From positions 1-51,267 of the forward strand of contig NZ_JAQTNN010000019.1 of NCBI RefSeq assembly GCF_028713855.1: a stretch of 51,267 nt of DNA. The letters are read 5' to 3'. The position numbers and the translations under genes were made by a program. Below the pieces are notes generated by a model, which searched no databases, was not told the origin of the DNA, and worked only from the letters and a program-made list of their open reading frames with translations. This document shows positions 24,684 through 32,877 of this stretch, in pieces (positions within the stretch are counted from its first letter, which is position 1; each line of letters starts with the position of its first letter). The DNA comes from Sulfuricurvum sp. (lineage in GTDB: Bacteria; Campylobacterota; Campylobacteria; Campylobacterales; Sulfurimonadaceae).

Positions 24684-26486
24684 ATGAAATATATCTTTGT
24701 ATTTTTGCTCATACTAAATACCTTGGTCTTTGCCGAACCAAAATTTCTGATGCCCGAAGAGGCGTTCAAAGCGTCAGCATACATGAAAAAGAAATGTACC
24801 GTCAGTGCCACAATCGATTTGGGCGAGAGTGTTTATCTCTATAAATCTAAAATTAAAGCCACTATTCTGGAAAAAGACAGCGGGGTCATCATCGATCATA
24901 TCACTTTGCCTGAGGGGGTCGATCATGAGGGTGAAACGGTGTTTACCACATCACCTATCATTGATATCAAACTTGCCAAAGATCGGCCGATAGATACAAT
25001 CGTTCCTATTACATTGCAGCTGAGCTATCAGGGATGCTCTGAACAAGGACTTTGTTATGAGCCGATTGATACAAAGTTTACTTTTAATATCGAAACCTCT
25101 AAGCTTGTGTTAAAAGCTGATCATGCTATACCTGCAAAAGTAGCTCCGGTTCTCAAAAAAAGTCCAATTAATCTCTCTGAAACCGATCAAATTACCCAAA
25201 CCTTTATCGAGGGAAATGTACCGCTCATCCTCCTAACATTCTTTACTTTTGGACTTTTACTTTCTCTAACACCGTGTATTTTCCCTATGATTCCGATCCT
25301 CTCTTCAATCATCGTAGCACAGGGTAAAAACATGAATGCTACGCGAGGTTTTATGCTCTCCTTGGTTTACGTTCTTGCAATGTCGGTTGCCTATACGATT
25401 GCCGGAGTGTTGGCAGGGTTATTTGGTGGTAACATTCAAATCGCGATGCAAAACCCGTGGGTCATTTCGACATTTGCACTCCTTTTTGTCGGTTTAGCCG
25501 TATCGATGTTTGGGTTCTTTAAAATCGGTCTCCCCTCATCATGGCAAACCCGTCTTACGAAAACCTCCGACGAAGCAAGCTCCAAAGGCGGCTATCTCGG
25601 TGTTGCAATTATGGGCTTTTTATCGGCACTGATCGTAGGACCGTGTGTTGCTCCTCCGCTCGCTGGAGCATTGGTTTATATCGGGCAAACCGGTAATGCT
25701 ATACTCGGCGGTGCTGCTCTTTTTGTTCTAAGTCTTGGAATGGGTATCCCTTTACTTTTAATCGGAACGGGTGCCGGTAAATACATGCCTCGACCGGGCG
25801 GATGGATGGACACGGTATCCCATATCTTCGGTGTCGTGATGCTCGCTATTGCTATCTGGATGCTAAGCCGTATTCTCCCTCCGGCTGTTTCCATGCTGTT
25901 GCTGTCGGCATTATTGATTGTCGTATCGATTTATTTGGGAGCATTGGAACCATTGGGAACACATCCCAAAGGGATACGTGCATTCTTAAAAGGGATTGGA
26001 GTCATTCTTCTAGCCTATGGTATGATATTGCTTTACGGCGGGATTAAGGGCTCAGGAAACCCATTGGCACCGCTCACTTTTGCCAATGAAGTACAATCCA
26101 TTCCCGCAACGACTAAAAGTACTGATATGGAGTTCAAGATTATCCACTCAGCGAAAGAACTGGATGCCCTTTTGGCACAAAGCAAAGGTAAAAAAGTGAT
26201 ACTTGATTTCTATGCAGACTGGTGTACTTCGTGCAAAGAACTTGATCACGTTACCTTCAAAGACCCGCGTGTGATAGAATCACTTAAAGAGTATGTTTTA
26301 ATCCGAGCCGACGTAACCGCCAACAGCGAAGCCGAGCAAGCGCTTTCAAAACGGTTCAATCTTTTCGGTCCTCCGGCTATGATCTTTTTTGATGAGAGCG
26401 GAAAATCCATCAAAGGTGCCGATTTAATCGGATTTAAAGATGCCGAAACCTTTATAATCCATATCAAAACATTGGAGATAAAATGA
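24684..26486 (+). CDS. dsbD: Thiol:disulfide interchange protein DsbD
   Basis: A 600-residue, three-domain DsbD. It has a signal peptide (residues 1-17, FVFLLILNTLVFAE). The periplasmic alpha domain carries Cys118 and Cys124 in YQGCSEQGLCYEP. The membrane domain of about eight helices holds the CcdA-type cysteines in LTPCIFPMIP (Cys198) and GPCVAPPLAG (Cys321). The C-terminal thioredoxin-like gamma domain has WCTSC (514-517). It moves electrons from cytoplasmic thioredoxin to periplasmic substrates. The next gene, a periplasmic thioredoxin, overlaps it by four bases (ATGA) and is the probable partner. All six catalytic cysteines are present. Confidence 0.95.
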   Translation: MKYIFVFLLILNTLVFAEPKFLMPEEAFKASAYMKKKCTVSATIDLGESVYLYKSKIKATILEKDSGVIIDHITLPEGVDHEGETVFTTSPIIDIKLAKDRPIDTIVPITLQLSYQGCSEQGLCYEPIDTKFTFNIETSKLVLKADHAIPAKVAPVLKKSPINLSETDQITQTFIEGNVPLILLTFFTFGLLLSLTPCIFPMIPILSSIIVAQGKNMNATRGFMLSLVYVLAMSVAYTIAGVLAGLFGGNIQIAMQNPWVISTFALLFVGLAVSMFGFFKIGLPSSWQTRLTKTSDEASSKGGYLGVAIMGFLSALIVGPCVAPPLAGALVYIGQTGNAILGGAALFVLSLGMGIPLLLIGTGAGKYMPRPGGWMDTVSHIFGVVMLAIAIWMLSRILPPAVSMLLLSALLIVVSIYLGALEPLGTHPKGIRAFLKGIGVILLAYGMILLYGGIKGSGNPLAPLTFANEVQSIPATTKSTDMEFKIIHSAKELDALLAQSKGKKVILDFYADWCTSCKELDHVTFKDPRVIESLKEYVLIRADVTANSEAEQALSKRFNLFGPPAMIFFDESGKSIKGADLIGFKDAETFIIHIKTLEIK

Positions 26487-26875
26487 AAAAAATACTATTA
26501 ACCGTCTTGTTTTTAACAAGCTCCCTTTTTGCCGAACTCGATTGGGCATCCTCGTATGAGCAAGGATTGGTAAAAGCCAAAAAAGAGCATAAAGTCGTGA
26601 TGCTGATGTTCTCAAGCAAAACCTGCAAGATGTGCAACTACATGAAAAAAACGGTCTATGAAAATGACGATGTTATGGAGTATGTGGGTAATTTCTTTAT
26701 CCCGATCGAGGTCGATGTACAAGCTCATCCTGACAAATACGGTTATCAAGTGATCGGTACTCCTACCTATTATTTCTTAACTTCCGATGGAAAGCAAATC
26801 GGGCGTATGATGATGGGAGGCGCTACTCCTGAAGGATTTTTACAAAAACTCAAAGAAGTAAAGCAGGGTCAATAA
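26483..26875 (+). CDS. Periplasmic thioredoxin-like protein
   Basis: A 130-residue protein with a signal peptide (KKILLTVLFLTSSLFAE) and the thioredoxin motif KTCKMCNYM (Cys48, Cys51) in place of the usual CGPC. This resembles SoxW/DsbE-type or DUF255-like redox proteins. A cis-proline lies in IGTPTYYFL. Its start overlaps dsbD by four bases, so the two are co-translated. The likely role is to receive electrons from DsbD and pass them to oxidised periplasmic proteins or compounds. Confidence 0.9.
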   Translation: MKKILLTVLFLTSSLFAELDWASSYEQGLVKAKKEHKVVMLMFSSKTCKMCNYMKKTVYENDDVMEYVGNFFIPIEVDVQAHPDKYGYQVIGTPTYYFLTSDGKQIGRMMMGGATPEGFLQKLKEVKQGQ

Positions 26876-26878
26876 CGG

Positions 26879-28120
26879 ATGATTAAACGCTCACTTCTAT
26901 TATTCCTGTTCCTAGGAGTTTCAAGCTCAGCACAGAGTTTTGAGGATATTTTCACCGCAGGCAAAGTGAGCGGTGATCTCCGCGCTTTTTGGTATGATGG
27001 GGAGAGAGAACTTCGCACCGACCGTACCGCCCTCACCGTCGGAGGCATTTTGAGCTATAAAACGGCCCCTTATGAGGGGCTTATCGGAGGCGTTTCTTTT
27101 TTTTCGAGTAACGGGATCACCTCACTTACCCATATGCCCGAATCGGGGCAAACCCATAATCTCAACCTTGACGGAAGTTCGATCAACACCCTCGGGGAAG
27201 CCTATCTCCAATATAGCGCTCACGATACGTTATTCAAATACGGGCGCCAACGCCTTGATCTGCCGCTAGCCAACGACTACTACAACCGGATGCTCCCCAA
27301 CAGTTTTGAAGCGCTCAGTATCGAAAATCGATCCATTGAGCATACAACCCTTAAAGCCGCTTATATCACGGGATGGAAATACAAAGGTTCCGATACCTTT
27401 GTCTCTCCGACCTATTCACTCGGGATCGACCGTGATATTGCCGTTCTCGGAGCGACCTATTCACCTGATCCTGCATGGAAAATCGAACTCTACGATACCT
27501 ACGTACGAGATGTGATGAATGCCCCTTATCTACAGCTAATCAATAACGAAGTTTGGAAATCTTCCGATGGTACAATCTTATCAGGTGCATTGCAATATTT
27601 GAATGAGCGGAGTGTCGGAGAGCATGCCGCAGGAGAAGTCGATACCTATCTGATGGGATTGCGCGGAACCGTGAGCAAAGGGGAATGGAGCCTAAGCGCC
27701 CTCTATACCCGTATCGGGGATCAAAGCTTACTCGGAAGCGGGGGACGATACGAAAAAATGGGTTGGGGAGGATTCATCACCTACACCGATCTGCAAATCG
27801 ATGGAGAGAGTGAAAACGCAGGTGCAAAAGCATACGGCGGAGTTCTCACATATCGCCCCGCTTCGACATTCGAGATTTCTGCCAAATACATGAAGATTGA
27901 TCAAAACGACGCGATCCAATCCAATCCTCTTTCCCTCACTCAAAATCCCCGTCCCGATTCGGACGAATATAATATCGATGCCACCTACCAGCCCCGTAAA
28001 GAGTTTCGGCTACGTACCCGCTTAGCTTATATCAATTACGACAGTGGCAGTACTGAACTGTATAAAGCTAAAGCGTATGATGAGACGAACGTCCGCATCA
28101 TTGCCGATTGGCTGTTTTAA
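26879..28120 (+). CDS. OprD-like outer-membrane porin
   Basis: A 413-residue beta-barrel protein with a signal peptide (SLLLFLFLGVSSSAQS). It has alternating amphipathic strands throughout and a C-terminal phenylalanine (IIADWLF), the usual outer-membrane insertion signal. The repeats GAKAYGGVLTYRPASTFEISAKYMK and GEAYLQYSAHDTLFKYGRQRLDLP resemble OprD-family porins common in Campylobacterota. It starts three bases after the thioredoxin stop and closes the cargo operon. GC content is visibly higher than in the flanks. Its role may be uptake or release of the compound processed by the redox genes. Confidence 0.85.
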   Translation: MIKRSLLLFLFLGVSSSAQSFEDIFTAGKVSGDLRAFWYDGERELRTDRTALTVGGILSYKTAPYEGLIGGVSFFSSNGITSLTHMPESGQTHNLNLDGSSINTLGEAYLQYSAHDTLFKYGRQRLDLPLANDYYNRMLPNSFEALSIENRSIEHTTLKAAYITGWKYKGSDTFVSPTYSLGIDRDIAVLGATYSPDPAWKIELYDTYVRDVMNAPYLQLINNEVWKSSDGTILSGALQYLNERSVGEHAAGEVDTYLMGLRGTVSKGEWSLSALYTRIGDQSLLGSGGRYEKMGWGGFITYTDLQIDGESENAGAKAYGGVLTYRPASTFEISAKYMKIDQNDAIQSNPLSLTQNPRPDSDEYNIDATYQPRKEFRLRTRLAYINYDSGSTELYKAKAYDETNVRIIADWLF

Positions 28121-28178
28121 GATAAAAAATACTTTTGTCATAATAGGGGTCGCCTGAGAAAACAGAATATATAGTACG

Positions 28179-28748
28179 TTAAGCGAAATTGACTTCATGA
28201 TCCGAAGCTGGGATCCATCGATAGAGTGTTGCCAGTGATACACCAAGATCTTTGGCCACATCACGTGGAGGTACACCGCTGGAAAGTAAACGCTTGGCGG
28301 AAGCAATTTTAGAGTCGGTCATAGTTCGCTTTCGTCCCCCTTTGCGTCCAAGAGCTTTGGCTACCTCAAGACCCGCACGTGTTCGCTCAATGATGAGTTC
28401 ACGTTCCATCTCAGCTAAAGATGCCATCACATGAAAAAAAAACCGTCCGGATGGTGTACCCGTATCGATGGAATCGGTAAGACTTTTGAAATGAATTCCA
28501 TTTGCATTCAGATCACCGACAAGTGTAATCAGGTTTTTGACACTGCGCCCAAGACGATCAAGTTTCCAAACAACTAATGTGTCTCCACTTCGCAGCATCT
28601 CCAATGCTTTAGTAAGACCAGGACGTTCAGCACGAGTTCCGCTGATAGTATCTTCATAGATACGTTCGCAACCTGCTTTTTCTAATGCCTCTTTTTGTAA
28701 AGCGAGATTTTGATCCGTAGTTGATACACGAGCATATCCGATCAACAT
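28179..28748 (-). CDS. tnpR: Tn3-type serine resolvase
   Basis: A 189-residue small serine recombinase: YARVST with the nucleophile serine near residue 9, GTRAERPGLTKALEML, the VVWKLDRLGRS motif, and a C-terminal helix-turn-helix (SSGVPPRDVAKDLGVSLATLYRW). It resolves cointegrates formed by the transposase. Its start overlaps the stop of the 63-residue gene by one base (TGATG). It lies next to the right repeat, far from tnpA, an unusual order. The resolution site is probably the dyad region at 28954-29017 upstream of the pair. Confidence 0.95.
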   Translation of the reverse strand: MLIGYARVSTTDQNLALQKEALEKAGCERIYEDTISGTRAERPGLTKALEMLRSGDTLVVWKLDRLGRSVKNLITLVGDLNANGIHFKSLTDSIDTGTPSGRFFFHVMASLAEMERELIIERTRAGLEVAKALGRKGGRKRTMTDSKIASAKRLLSSGVPPRDVAKDLGVSLATLYRWIPASDHEVNFA

Positions 28749-28939
28749 CAGTTGAGGGCTTCCTCAAATAATACAAACTCAACGAGTTCACTAATCTCTT
28801 TGGATTCAAATCGGTAACGGATTTCATCTCGATTTAAAGAACGGAGTGCTTTTAAAATATCAAACAATTGCTGTTCGCCAGATGATGCTGCTGAGTGATC
28901 ACCAGCCATTGCAAGAAGTTGCTTAGTTCGTTCTGTCAT
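28748..28939 (-). CDS. Small gene coupled to the resolvase, 63 aa
   Basis: A 63-codon frame beginning after AAAAGGATCA and ending in TGATG overlap with tnpR. It is probably translated. The protein is acidic and helical, with no cysteine, signal or transmembrane stretch. The segment LRSLNRDEIRYRFESKEI might form a short amphipathic DNA-binding or antitoxin-like helix. I do not recognise it. It may assist resolution or regulate tnpR. Confidence 0.6.
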   Translation of the reverse strand: MTERTKQLLAMAGDHSAASSGEQQLFDILKALRSLNRDEIRYRFESKEISELVEFVLFEEALN

Positions 28940-28953
28940 ATTGATCCTTTTTA

Positions 28954-29017
28954 TTTCTCATAACTCAAGAAAAGTATAGTATATTTGGAATTAAATTCAA
29001 GAATAGTTTTTGAGAAA
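28954..29017. other. Candidate resolution (res) site of the transposon
   Basis: TTTCTCATAACT (from 28954) and AGTTTTTGAGAAA (ending 29017) form an inverted repeat around an AT-rich centre that also holds AACTCAAGAA and ATTCAAGAAT. The position upstream of the small gene/tnpR pair and inside the right end fits the res site of Tn3-type elements. Subsite boundaries cannot be fixed by eye. Confidence 0.4.
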
Positions 29018-29140
29018 AATTAAATCCCTAATTTTAGGCGAGAAGTAAATCGTAAGATCTCTGTTCTTAAAAACCACCGTTTATAAGAAGAACTGTAAGA
29101 GTTAAAGGGAAAAAGTTTCATAGGGAAGAGCTTTTGTTGA

Positions 29141-29194
29141 TTAAGCTAACTTTAAAGTGCATGGGGAAAAAACCCTATTTGTAGGTTTGCACCC
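29141..29194 (-). repeat. Tn3-type terminal inverted repeat, right
   Basis: Read on the minus strand it begins GGGTGCAAACC at the outer tip and ends GCTTAA at 29141. It matches the left repeat at 50 of 54 positions. The sequence between the repeats is complete, so the element looks mobile. Confidence 0.92.
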
Positions 29195-29200
29195 AAAGTT
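29195..29200. repeat. Target-site duplication, right copy
   Basis: AAAGTT directly beyond the right terminal repeat, identical to 19947-19952. Confidence 0.93.
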
Positions 29201-29595
29201 ACATTTTTTAAATCTTTTTTTTCTATGAATGAAATCACAGCCTTACGAAAATAAGGTTCATCATAAGATGCCGTGGTATCAATCGATGAGTATCCATGAC
29301 CCGGTAAATCTAGTGCATAGACAGTGTGATTTTTCGCAATGGTAGGAATTACATCTTGGAAATAATCCAACTGTGTTCGAATCGTATGTAACAAGATAAG
29401 CGGCTCACCTTGACCTGATTTCAAGTAGCGAAGCGTTATGTTGCCATCAACTTGTATTTCTGATACTTGACCAATCGCTGATAAGCTCTCTTTTGTGTCA
29501 TCAATATTTCCCGCAAATGCAGTTTGATTTACCGATAAAACAGCGAAAACTACTAGCAATAAATTTTTGAAATGCGACTTTATATTTACACGCAT
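29195..29595 (-). pseudogene. Alpha/beta hydrolase, N-terminal fragment (disrupted)
   Basis: The 5' part of the hydrolase gene begins with a signal peptide (LLLVVFAVLSVNQTAFAG), so the intact enzyme was exported. It continues through the oxyanion-type segment LILLHTIRTQ and the strand VYALDLPGHGYSS, as in haloalkane-dehalogenase- or epoxide-hydrolase-like proteins. The frame then runs into the transposon repeat as GANLQIGFF and stops at 29152. Together with 19394-19946 it reconstructs a 317-residue protein. It starts 10 bases after the CMD-like gene stop and shares the HxlR-type promoter at 30156. Confidence 0.93.
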
Positions 29596-29605
29596 AGTTT
29601 TCTCC

Positions 29606-30127
29606 TTAAAATTTAAATGCGTTTAAGAGCGTGTCTGACATGACCATATGTGTAACTGTATAAGCGATATCAAATATCTCTGTTTCAGATATGCCGAGTG
29701 CTTTTAAGTTTTCAATATCTTCACTACTGACCTCCTTTGATTGTCGTACAACTTTTAGTGCAAACAGCAAAAGTGCTTTATGATTGTCGTTTAAAGGTGC
29801 CAATGTAGGTTCTTTAGTTATCAAGAGCAGTTCATCTTGTGTCATTCCAAACATATTAATAAGCATTCCGGCATTAAAACCGATACACGTTTCACACGCT
29901 TCTGCTTCGGCGATGATATAACGCAAGATTGTTTCGAATTTTTGAGTTTCGCTATCTTTCGCAAAACCTTTTTTGATATCACTCCAATAACTTTGCAGCG
30001 CTTCTGGATTAAAGCTCCACATTTTAAGACCGTCCGGTACCTCACCGAACATCGATTTTATTTCAGTATAAACCTCTTTTAGCACGCCTGTGGCAGTATT
30101 TTCATCTACTGTATTTAATAAACCCAT
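29606..30127 (-). CDS. Carboxymuconolactone-decarboxylase-like (AhpD-fold) protein
   Basis: A 173-residue protein of the AhpD/CMD fold, with the CxxC motif in EACETCIGFNAGML; the histidine that usually follows is replaced by asparagine. Such proteins act as thiol peroxidases, peroxidase reductants or decarboxylases. ATG 30127 follows AAGGAAAA; the frame extends to 30169 but that region contains the operator. It is co-transcribed with the hydrolase fragment and diverges from the RND efflux operon. The HxlR-type palindrome covers its promoter. It probably handles an oxidised or electrophilic compound. Confidence 0.85.
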   Translation of the reverse strand: MGLLNTVDENTATGVLKEVYTEIKSMFGEVPDGLKMWSFNPEALQSYWSDIKKGFAKDSETQKFETILRYIIAEAEACETCIGFNAGMLINMFGMTQDELLLITKEPTLAPLNDNHKALLLFALKVVRQSKEVSSEDIENLKALGISETEIFDIAYTVTHMVMSDTLLNAFKF

Positions 30128-30155
30128 TTGATTTTCCTTATAGAAATTTGTATAC

Positions 30156-30212
30156 AATTTTACTTGCATAATGAAAGTGTATTATTTTTACTATAATAAT
30201 GCAAGTAAAATT
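30156..30212. promoter_or_regulatory. HxlR-type divergent operator-promoter, copy 2
   Basis: Fourteen-base arms AATTTTACTTGCAT (30156-30169) and their reverse complement (30199-30212) enclose a centre nearly identical to that at 18228-18278. The leftward promoter is TTGCAT, 17 bases, TACACT, driving the CMD-like gene and hydrolase. The rightward TATAAT at 30192-30197 could drive the RND operon at 30311. The shared sequence links this locus to the HxlR protein at 18292. Confidence 0.75.
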
Positions 30213-30310
30213 GAAATTTTCTCTTAAAACATAAAATTATGAACCTATGTGAATGACATCATCTTAGCTATTTCGTAAAATTCCCCTATCTTTAGTCAGG
30301 GATATTTACT

Positions 30311-31768
30311 ATGGAAATTGCATTTTTAAAGCATCGGACGATTTGGCTATCTGTTGCAACAATAGTGTTGTTATCAGGTTGTGCCACGCCTGAAGCAAAA
30401 ACTCCTAAGCTTGAGTCCAACCTCTCTTCAACCTTTCACCAAATGCCTACGGCCATGGCACTCTCTGAGGATAGAGAGTGGTGGGGAAGATTTAACGATC
30501 CTGCCTTGAGCGATCTCATCGAAAAAGGGCTCAATTCAAATCATGATGTTAAAATCGCAATGAGCCGAATAAAAGCGGCGCGTGCAGGACATGATGCGCA
30601 AAACTCACGTCTTTGGCCGACATTAGATCTACAAACATCGGCTTCGACGTCTCATAGTGGACTTCCCTCACCCTATAAACAGGGGATGCCGGATGTAAGA
30701 GCCTATCAAGCGGGTATCAACTTGGCGTGGGAAATCGATGTGAGCGGTGGGGTTCGTGCTGCTGCTAATGCCGCACAATACGATGCTATAGCCACAGAAG
30801 CAGCACAAAGAGGCGCACAGTTGCTGATAGAGAGTGAGATAGCACGTCAGTACTTTATCCTGCGCGGTGCAGAGCAACGACTGCATCTTCTTGAAGAGTT
30901 GGTAAAAACCCAACATGAGAGTGCCCACCTGATCTCTCGACGTTTTGAGCAGGGACAATCTAGCCGTTTTGAGCTAAACCTTGCTGAAGCAGAAGCCGGT
31001 ACTCTCGATGCACAGATACCACCATTACAAACATTGGTTGCTGTATCGCAAACCCATATTGCCCTCTTGCTCGGTGAAAATCCATCCGTTGCTCCGGTAT
31101 CTGCTAATCCTGAGTATGTCTGGCCGCAATCTCTGATTATCGGTACAGGTCAGCCCAGCGATTTGCTTCGGCGGAGACCTGATCTCATGGCAGCCGAAGC
31201 TCTCTATAGTGCCGAATCCTTACGATCCAAAGAAGCAGAATCCCAAACATGGCCTAAGCTCTTTGTTAATGCCCTAATCGGGAGTGAAGACCTACGCATC
31301 AACGGACTCGATTTGGCACCAGTCCCATTTTCCAATGTTGCTATGGCTTTTGCCATGCCAATCTTTAATGCAGGACGTATTCAAGCGGGTATAGACGTTC
31401 AAAGTGCGCGTGAAAACGAAGCATTGCTCTCGTGGCAAAAGTCTGTTCTTGTTGCGGTAAAAGAGGTGGAAGATAGTCTAAGTGTCCAATCTGAAGAACA
31501 AAAGCGAGGAGTATCGCTTAACGCTGTCGTGCAAAATCGACACAGTGCGATGCGAGAGGTTAAGTCGTTGTACCGTGAAGGGCAAATAGACAAATTAGCT
31601 CTGCTCGATATTCAGCGTTTAATGTTGGCGAGCGAGATAGCCCTAATGGATAATGAGACACATCGTCTCTTGGCGGATGTACAACTTTACAAAGCTTTGG
31701 GCGGGGGATGGAACTCATCTCAGAACGAATTAAATGCAGACTCTAACTCTACGAAGGTATTACCATGA
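30311..31768 (+). CDS. Outer-membrane efflux lipoprotein (NodT/OprM type)
   Basis: A 485-residue TolC-like channel protein. The N-terminal lipobox LLSGCAT (cysteine near residue 24) shows it is a lipoprotein. The long helical repeats (SDLIEKGLNSNHDVKIAMSRI, LLRRRPDLMAAEALYSAES) are those of NodT/OprM outer-membrane factors. It forms the outer channel of a tripartite efflux pump with the two downstream genes, with whose start it overlaps by four bases. The divergent CMD-like gene and the HxlR-type site upstream suggest induction by a reactive organic compound. Confidence 0.92.
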   Translation: MEIAFLKHRTIWLSVATIVLLSGCATPEAKTPKLESNLSSTFHQMPTAMALSEDREWWGRFNDPALSDLIEKGLNSNHDVKIAMSRIKAARAGHDAQNSRLWPTLDLQTSASTSHSGLPSPYKQGMPDVRAYQAGINLAWEIDVSGGVRAAANAAQYDAIATEAAQRGAQLLIESEIARQYFILRGAEQRLHLLEELVKTQHESAHLISRRFEQGQSSRFELNLAEAEAGTLDAQIPPLQTLVAVSQTHIALLLGENPSVAPVSANPEYVWPQSLIIGTGQPSDLLRRRPDLMAAEALYSAESLRSKEAESQTWPKLFVNALIGSEDLRINGLDLAPVPFSNVAMAFAMPIFNAGRIQAGIDVQSARENEALLSWQKSVLVAVKEVEDSLSVQSEEQKRGVSLNAVVQNRHSAMREVKSLYREGQIDKLALLDIQRLMLASEIALMDNETHRLLADVQLYKALGGGWNSSQNELNADSNSTKVLP

Positions 31769-32877
31769 ATAACTCCCTAAAAATCAATGTGCAAGCGATT
31801 TCCCTTCTTCTCATTCTCATTATGCAAAGCGGCTGTGAACACAAAACTACGCAAGCTCCTCCATCTCCAACAGCGGTCTATGTCACAACGATTGCTAAAA
31901 CGGATGGGGTAGAAGAGAGATGGTTGAGCGCGAGTGTTCACGCACGGGTTGAAACCGATTTTGGTTTTCGTACCGGAGGAAAAATTATCAAGCGACTTGT
32001 GAATGTCGGTGATCGTGTCACCAGTGGTCAGCCTTTGGCACAGCTTGACGATGCCGATTATCAATTAGCCCTCAATGCCGCTTCGGATCAGCTAAAAGCA
32101 GCCAGCGTAGATGCACGACAAGCTGCTTCAGATGCTGAGAGATTCCAACGGCTAGCGAGTGATGGTTCAATTGGTTCCGCAGATTTAGAACGCCAAAAAA
32201 GCCGCTCCGATGCGGCAAATGCACGTGAAGAACAAGCACGTCGAGGACTCCAAGTTGCCCAAAACAAAAACAGCTATACAATACTAAGAGCACCCTATAG
32301 CGGTGTTGTCACCGCCATTAGCATGGAAGTTGGTCAAGTCGTTTCCGAAGGCTCTCCTGTCATATCGATTTCCAAAGAGGATGAGCGTGAAGTAGTCGCT
32401 GACGTACCTGAAGAGATGGTGAACCAAGTGAGACAATATAAAGCGAGTGCTCTTTCTTGGGATAATAACGCATCTTCAGTAGCACTCCATCTGCGAGAAC
32501 TTTCCCCCTTGGCTACCTCACAAACACGAACTTATCATGTACGCTATGCGCCAAATTCTTCCTCTGAGATGGCACACTTCCCTCTAGGCAGTACGATACA
32601 GCTCCGATTGTCTAAACAATCAACATTTGGAACAACAGTGCCGTTAAATGCCCTTGTTAAAACATCTGTAGAACCGGGAGTATGGGCGTTAAATTCCACA
32701 GGAGATGGTGTCGTTTTTGTAAAAGTGAACGTCTTGAGCTATGGGACAAATAGCGTTCGTGTTGTCGGAGTGAGTAATAACATGCGTATTGTCACCGTTG
32801 GAGCACAAAAACTTGATGCTTCGATGAAAGTACGACCAATAGAACGAAAACTTGAAGAGAGTGAAGGTAGCCTGTGA
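31765..32877 (+). CDS. RND efflux periplasmic adaptor (membrane fusion protein)
   Basis: A 370-residue adaptor with a lipobox (LLILIMQSGCE). It has the lipoyl-like motif RTGGKIIKRLVNVGDRVTSGQPLAQLD, a helical hairpin (residues about 90-155), and the second lipoyl half YSGVVTAISMEVGQVVSEG. These domains bridge the inner pump and outer channel. Its start overlaps the outer-membrane gene and its stop overlaps the pump gene by four bases, so the operon is tightly coupled. Confidence 0.93.
   Translation: MNNSLKINVQAISLLLILIMQSGCEHKTTQAPPSPTAVYVTTIAKTDGVEERWLSASVHARVETDFGFRTGGKIIKRLVNVGDRVTSGQPLAQLDDADYQLALNAASDQLKAASVDARQAASDAERFQRLASDGSIGSADLERQKSRSDAANAREEQARRGLQVAQNKNSYTILRAPYSGVVTAISMEVGQVVSEGSPVISISKEDEREVVADVPEEMVNQVRQYKASALSWDNNASSVALHLRELSPLATSQTRTYHVRYAPNSSSEMAHFPLGSTIQLRLSKQSTFGTTVPLNALVKTSVEPGVWALNSTGDGVVFVKVNVLSYGTNSVRVVGVSNNMRIVTVGAQKLDASMKVRPIERKLEESEGSL

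Larger units (their letters stand above)
19953..29194. mobile_element. Complete Tn3-family transposon with thiol-redox cargo
   Basis: A 9,242-bp element bounded by 54-bp inverted repeats (50 of 54 positions identical) and a 6-bp target duplication. It encodes a 1019-residue Tn3-type transposase at the left end and a serine resolvase with a small partner gene at the right end, both reading leftward. The cargo between them comprises an arsR-type repressor (leftward) and a rightward operon of dsrE-like, methyltransferase, dsbD, thioredoxin and porin genes. In classical Tn3 elements tnpA and tnpR are adjacent and the cargo is to one side; here the cargo separates them. The target is an alpha/beta hydrolase gene, split in frame at its nucleophile elbow. 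All parts look intact, suggesting a recent insertion. Confidence 0.95.

Noticed and set aside
24889..24897. Further GGGGTCA tips as partners for the candidate Tn3 end at 35938
   Set aside because: The occurrences in dsbD and fabF are ordinary codons and do not extend into a repeat.
27062..27083. GGCCCCTTATGAGGGGCT hairpin resembling a terminator
   Set aside because: It lies inside the porin reading frame, which continues intact for more than 1000 bases.
30128..30169. Upstream start of the CMD-like gene
   Set aside because: It lies in the operator arm and the family sequence begins at ATG 30127 behind AAGGAAA.
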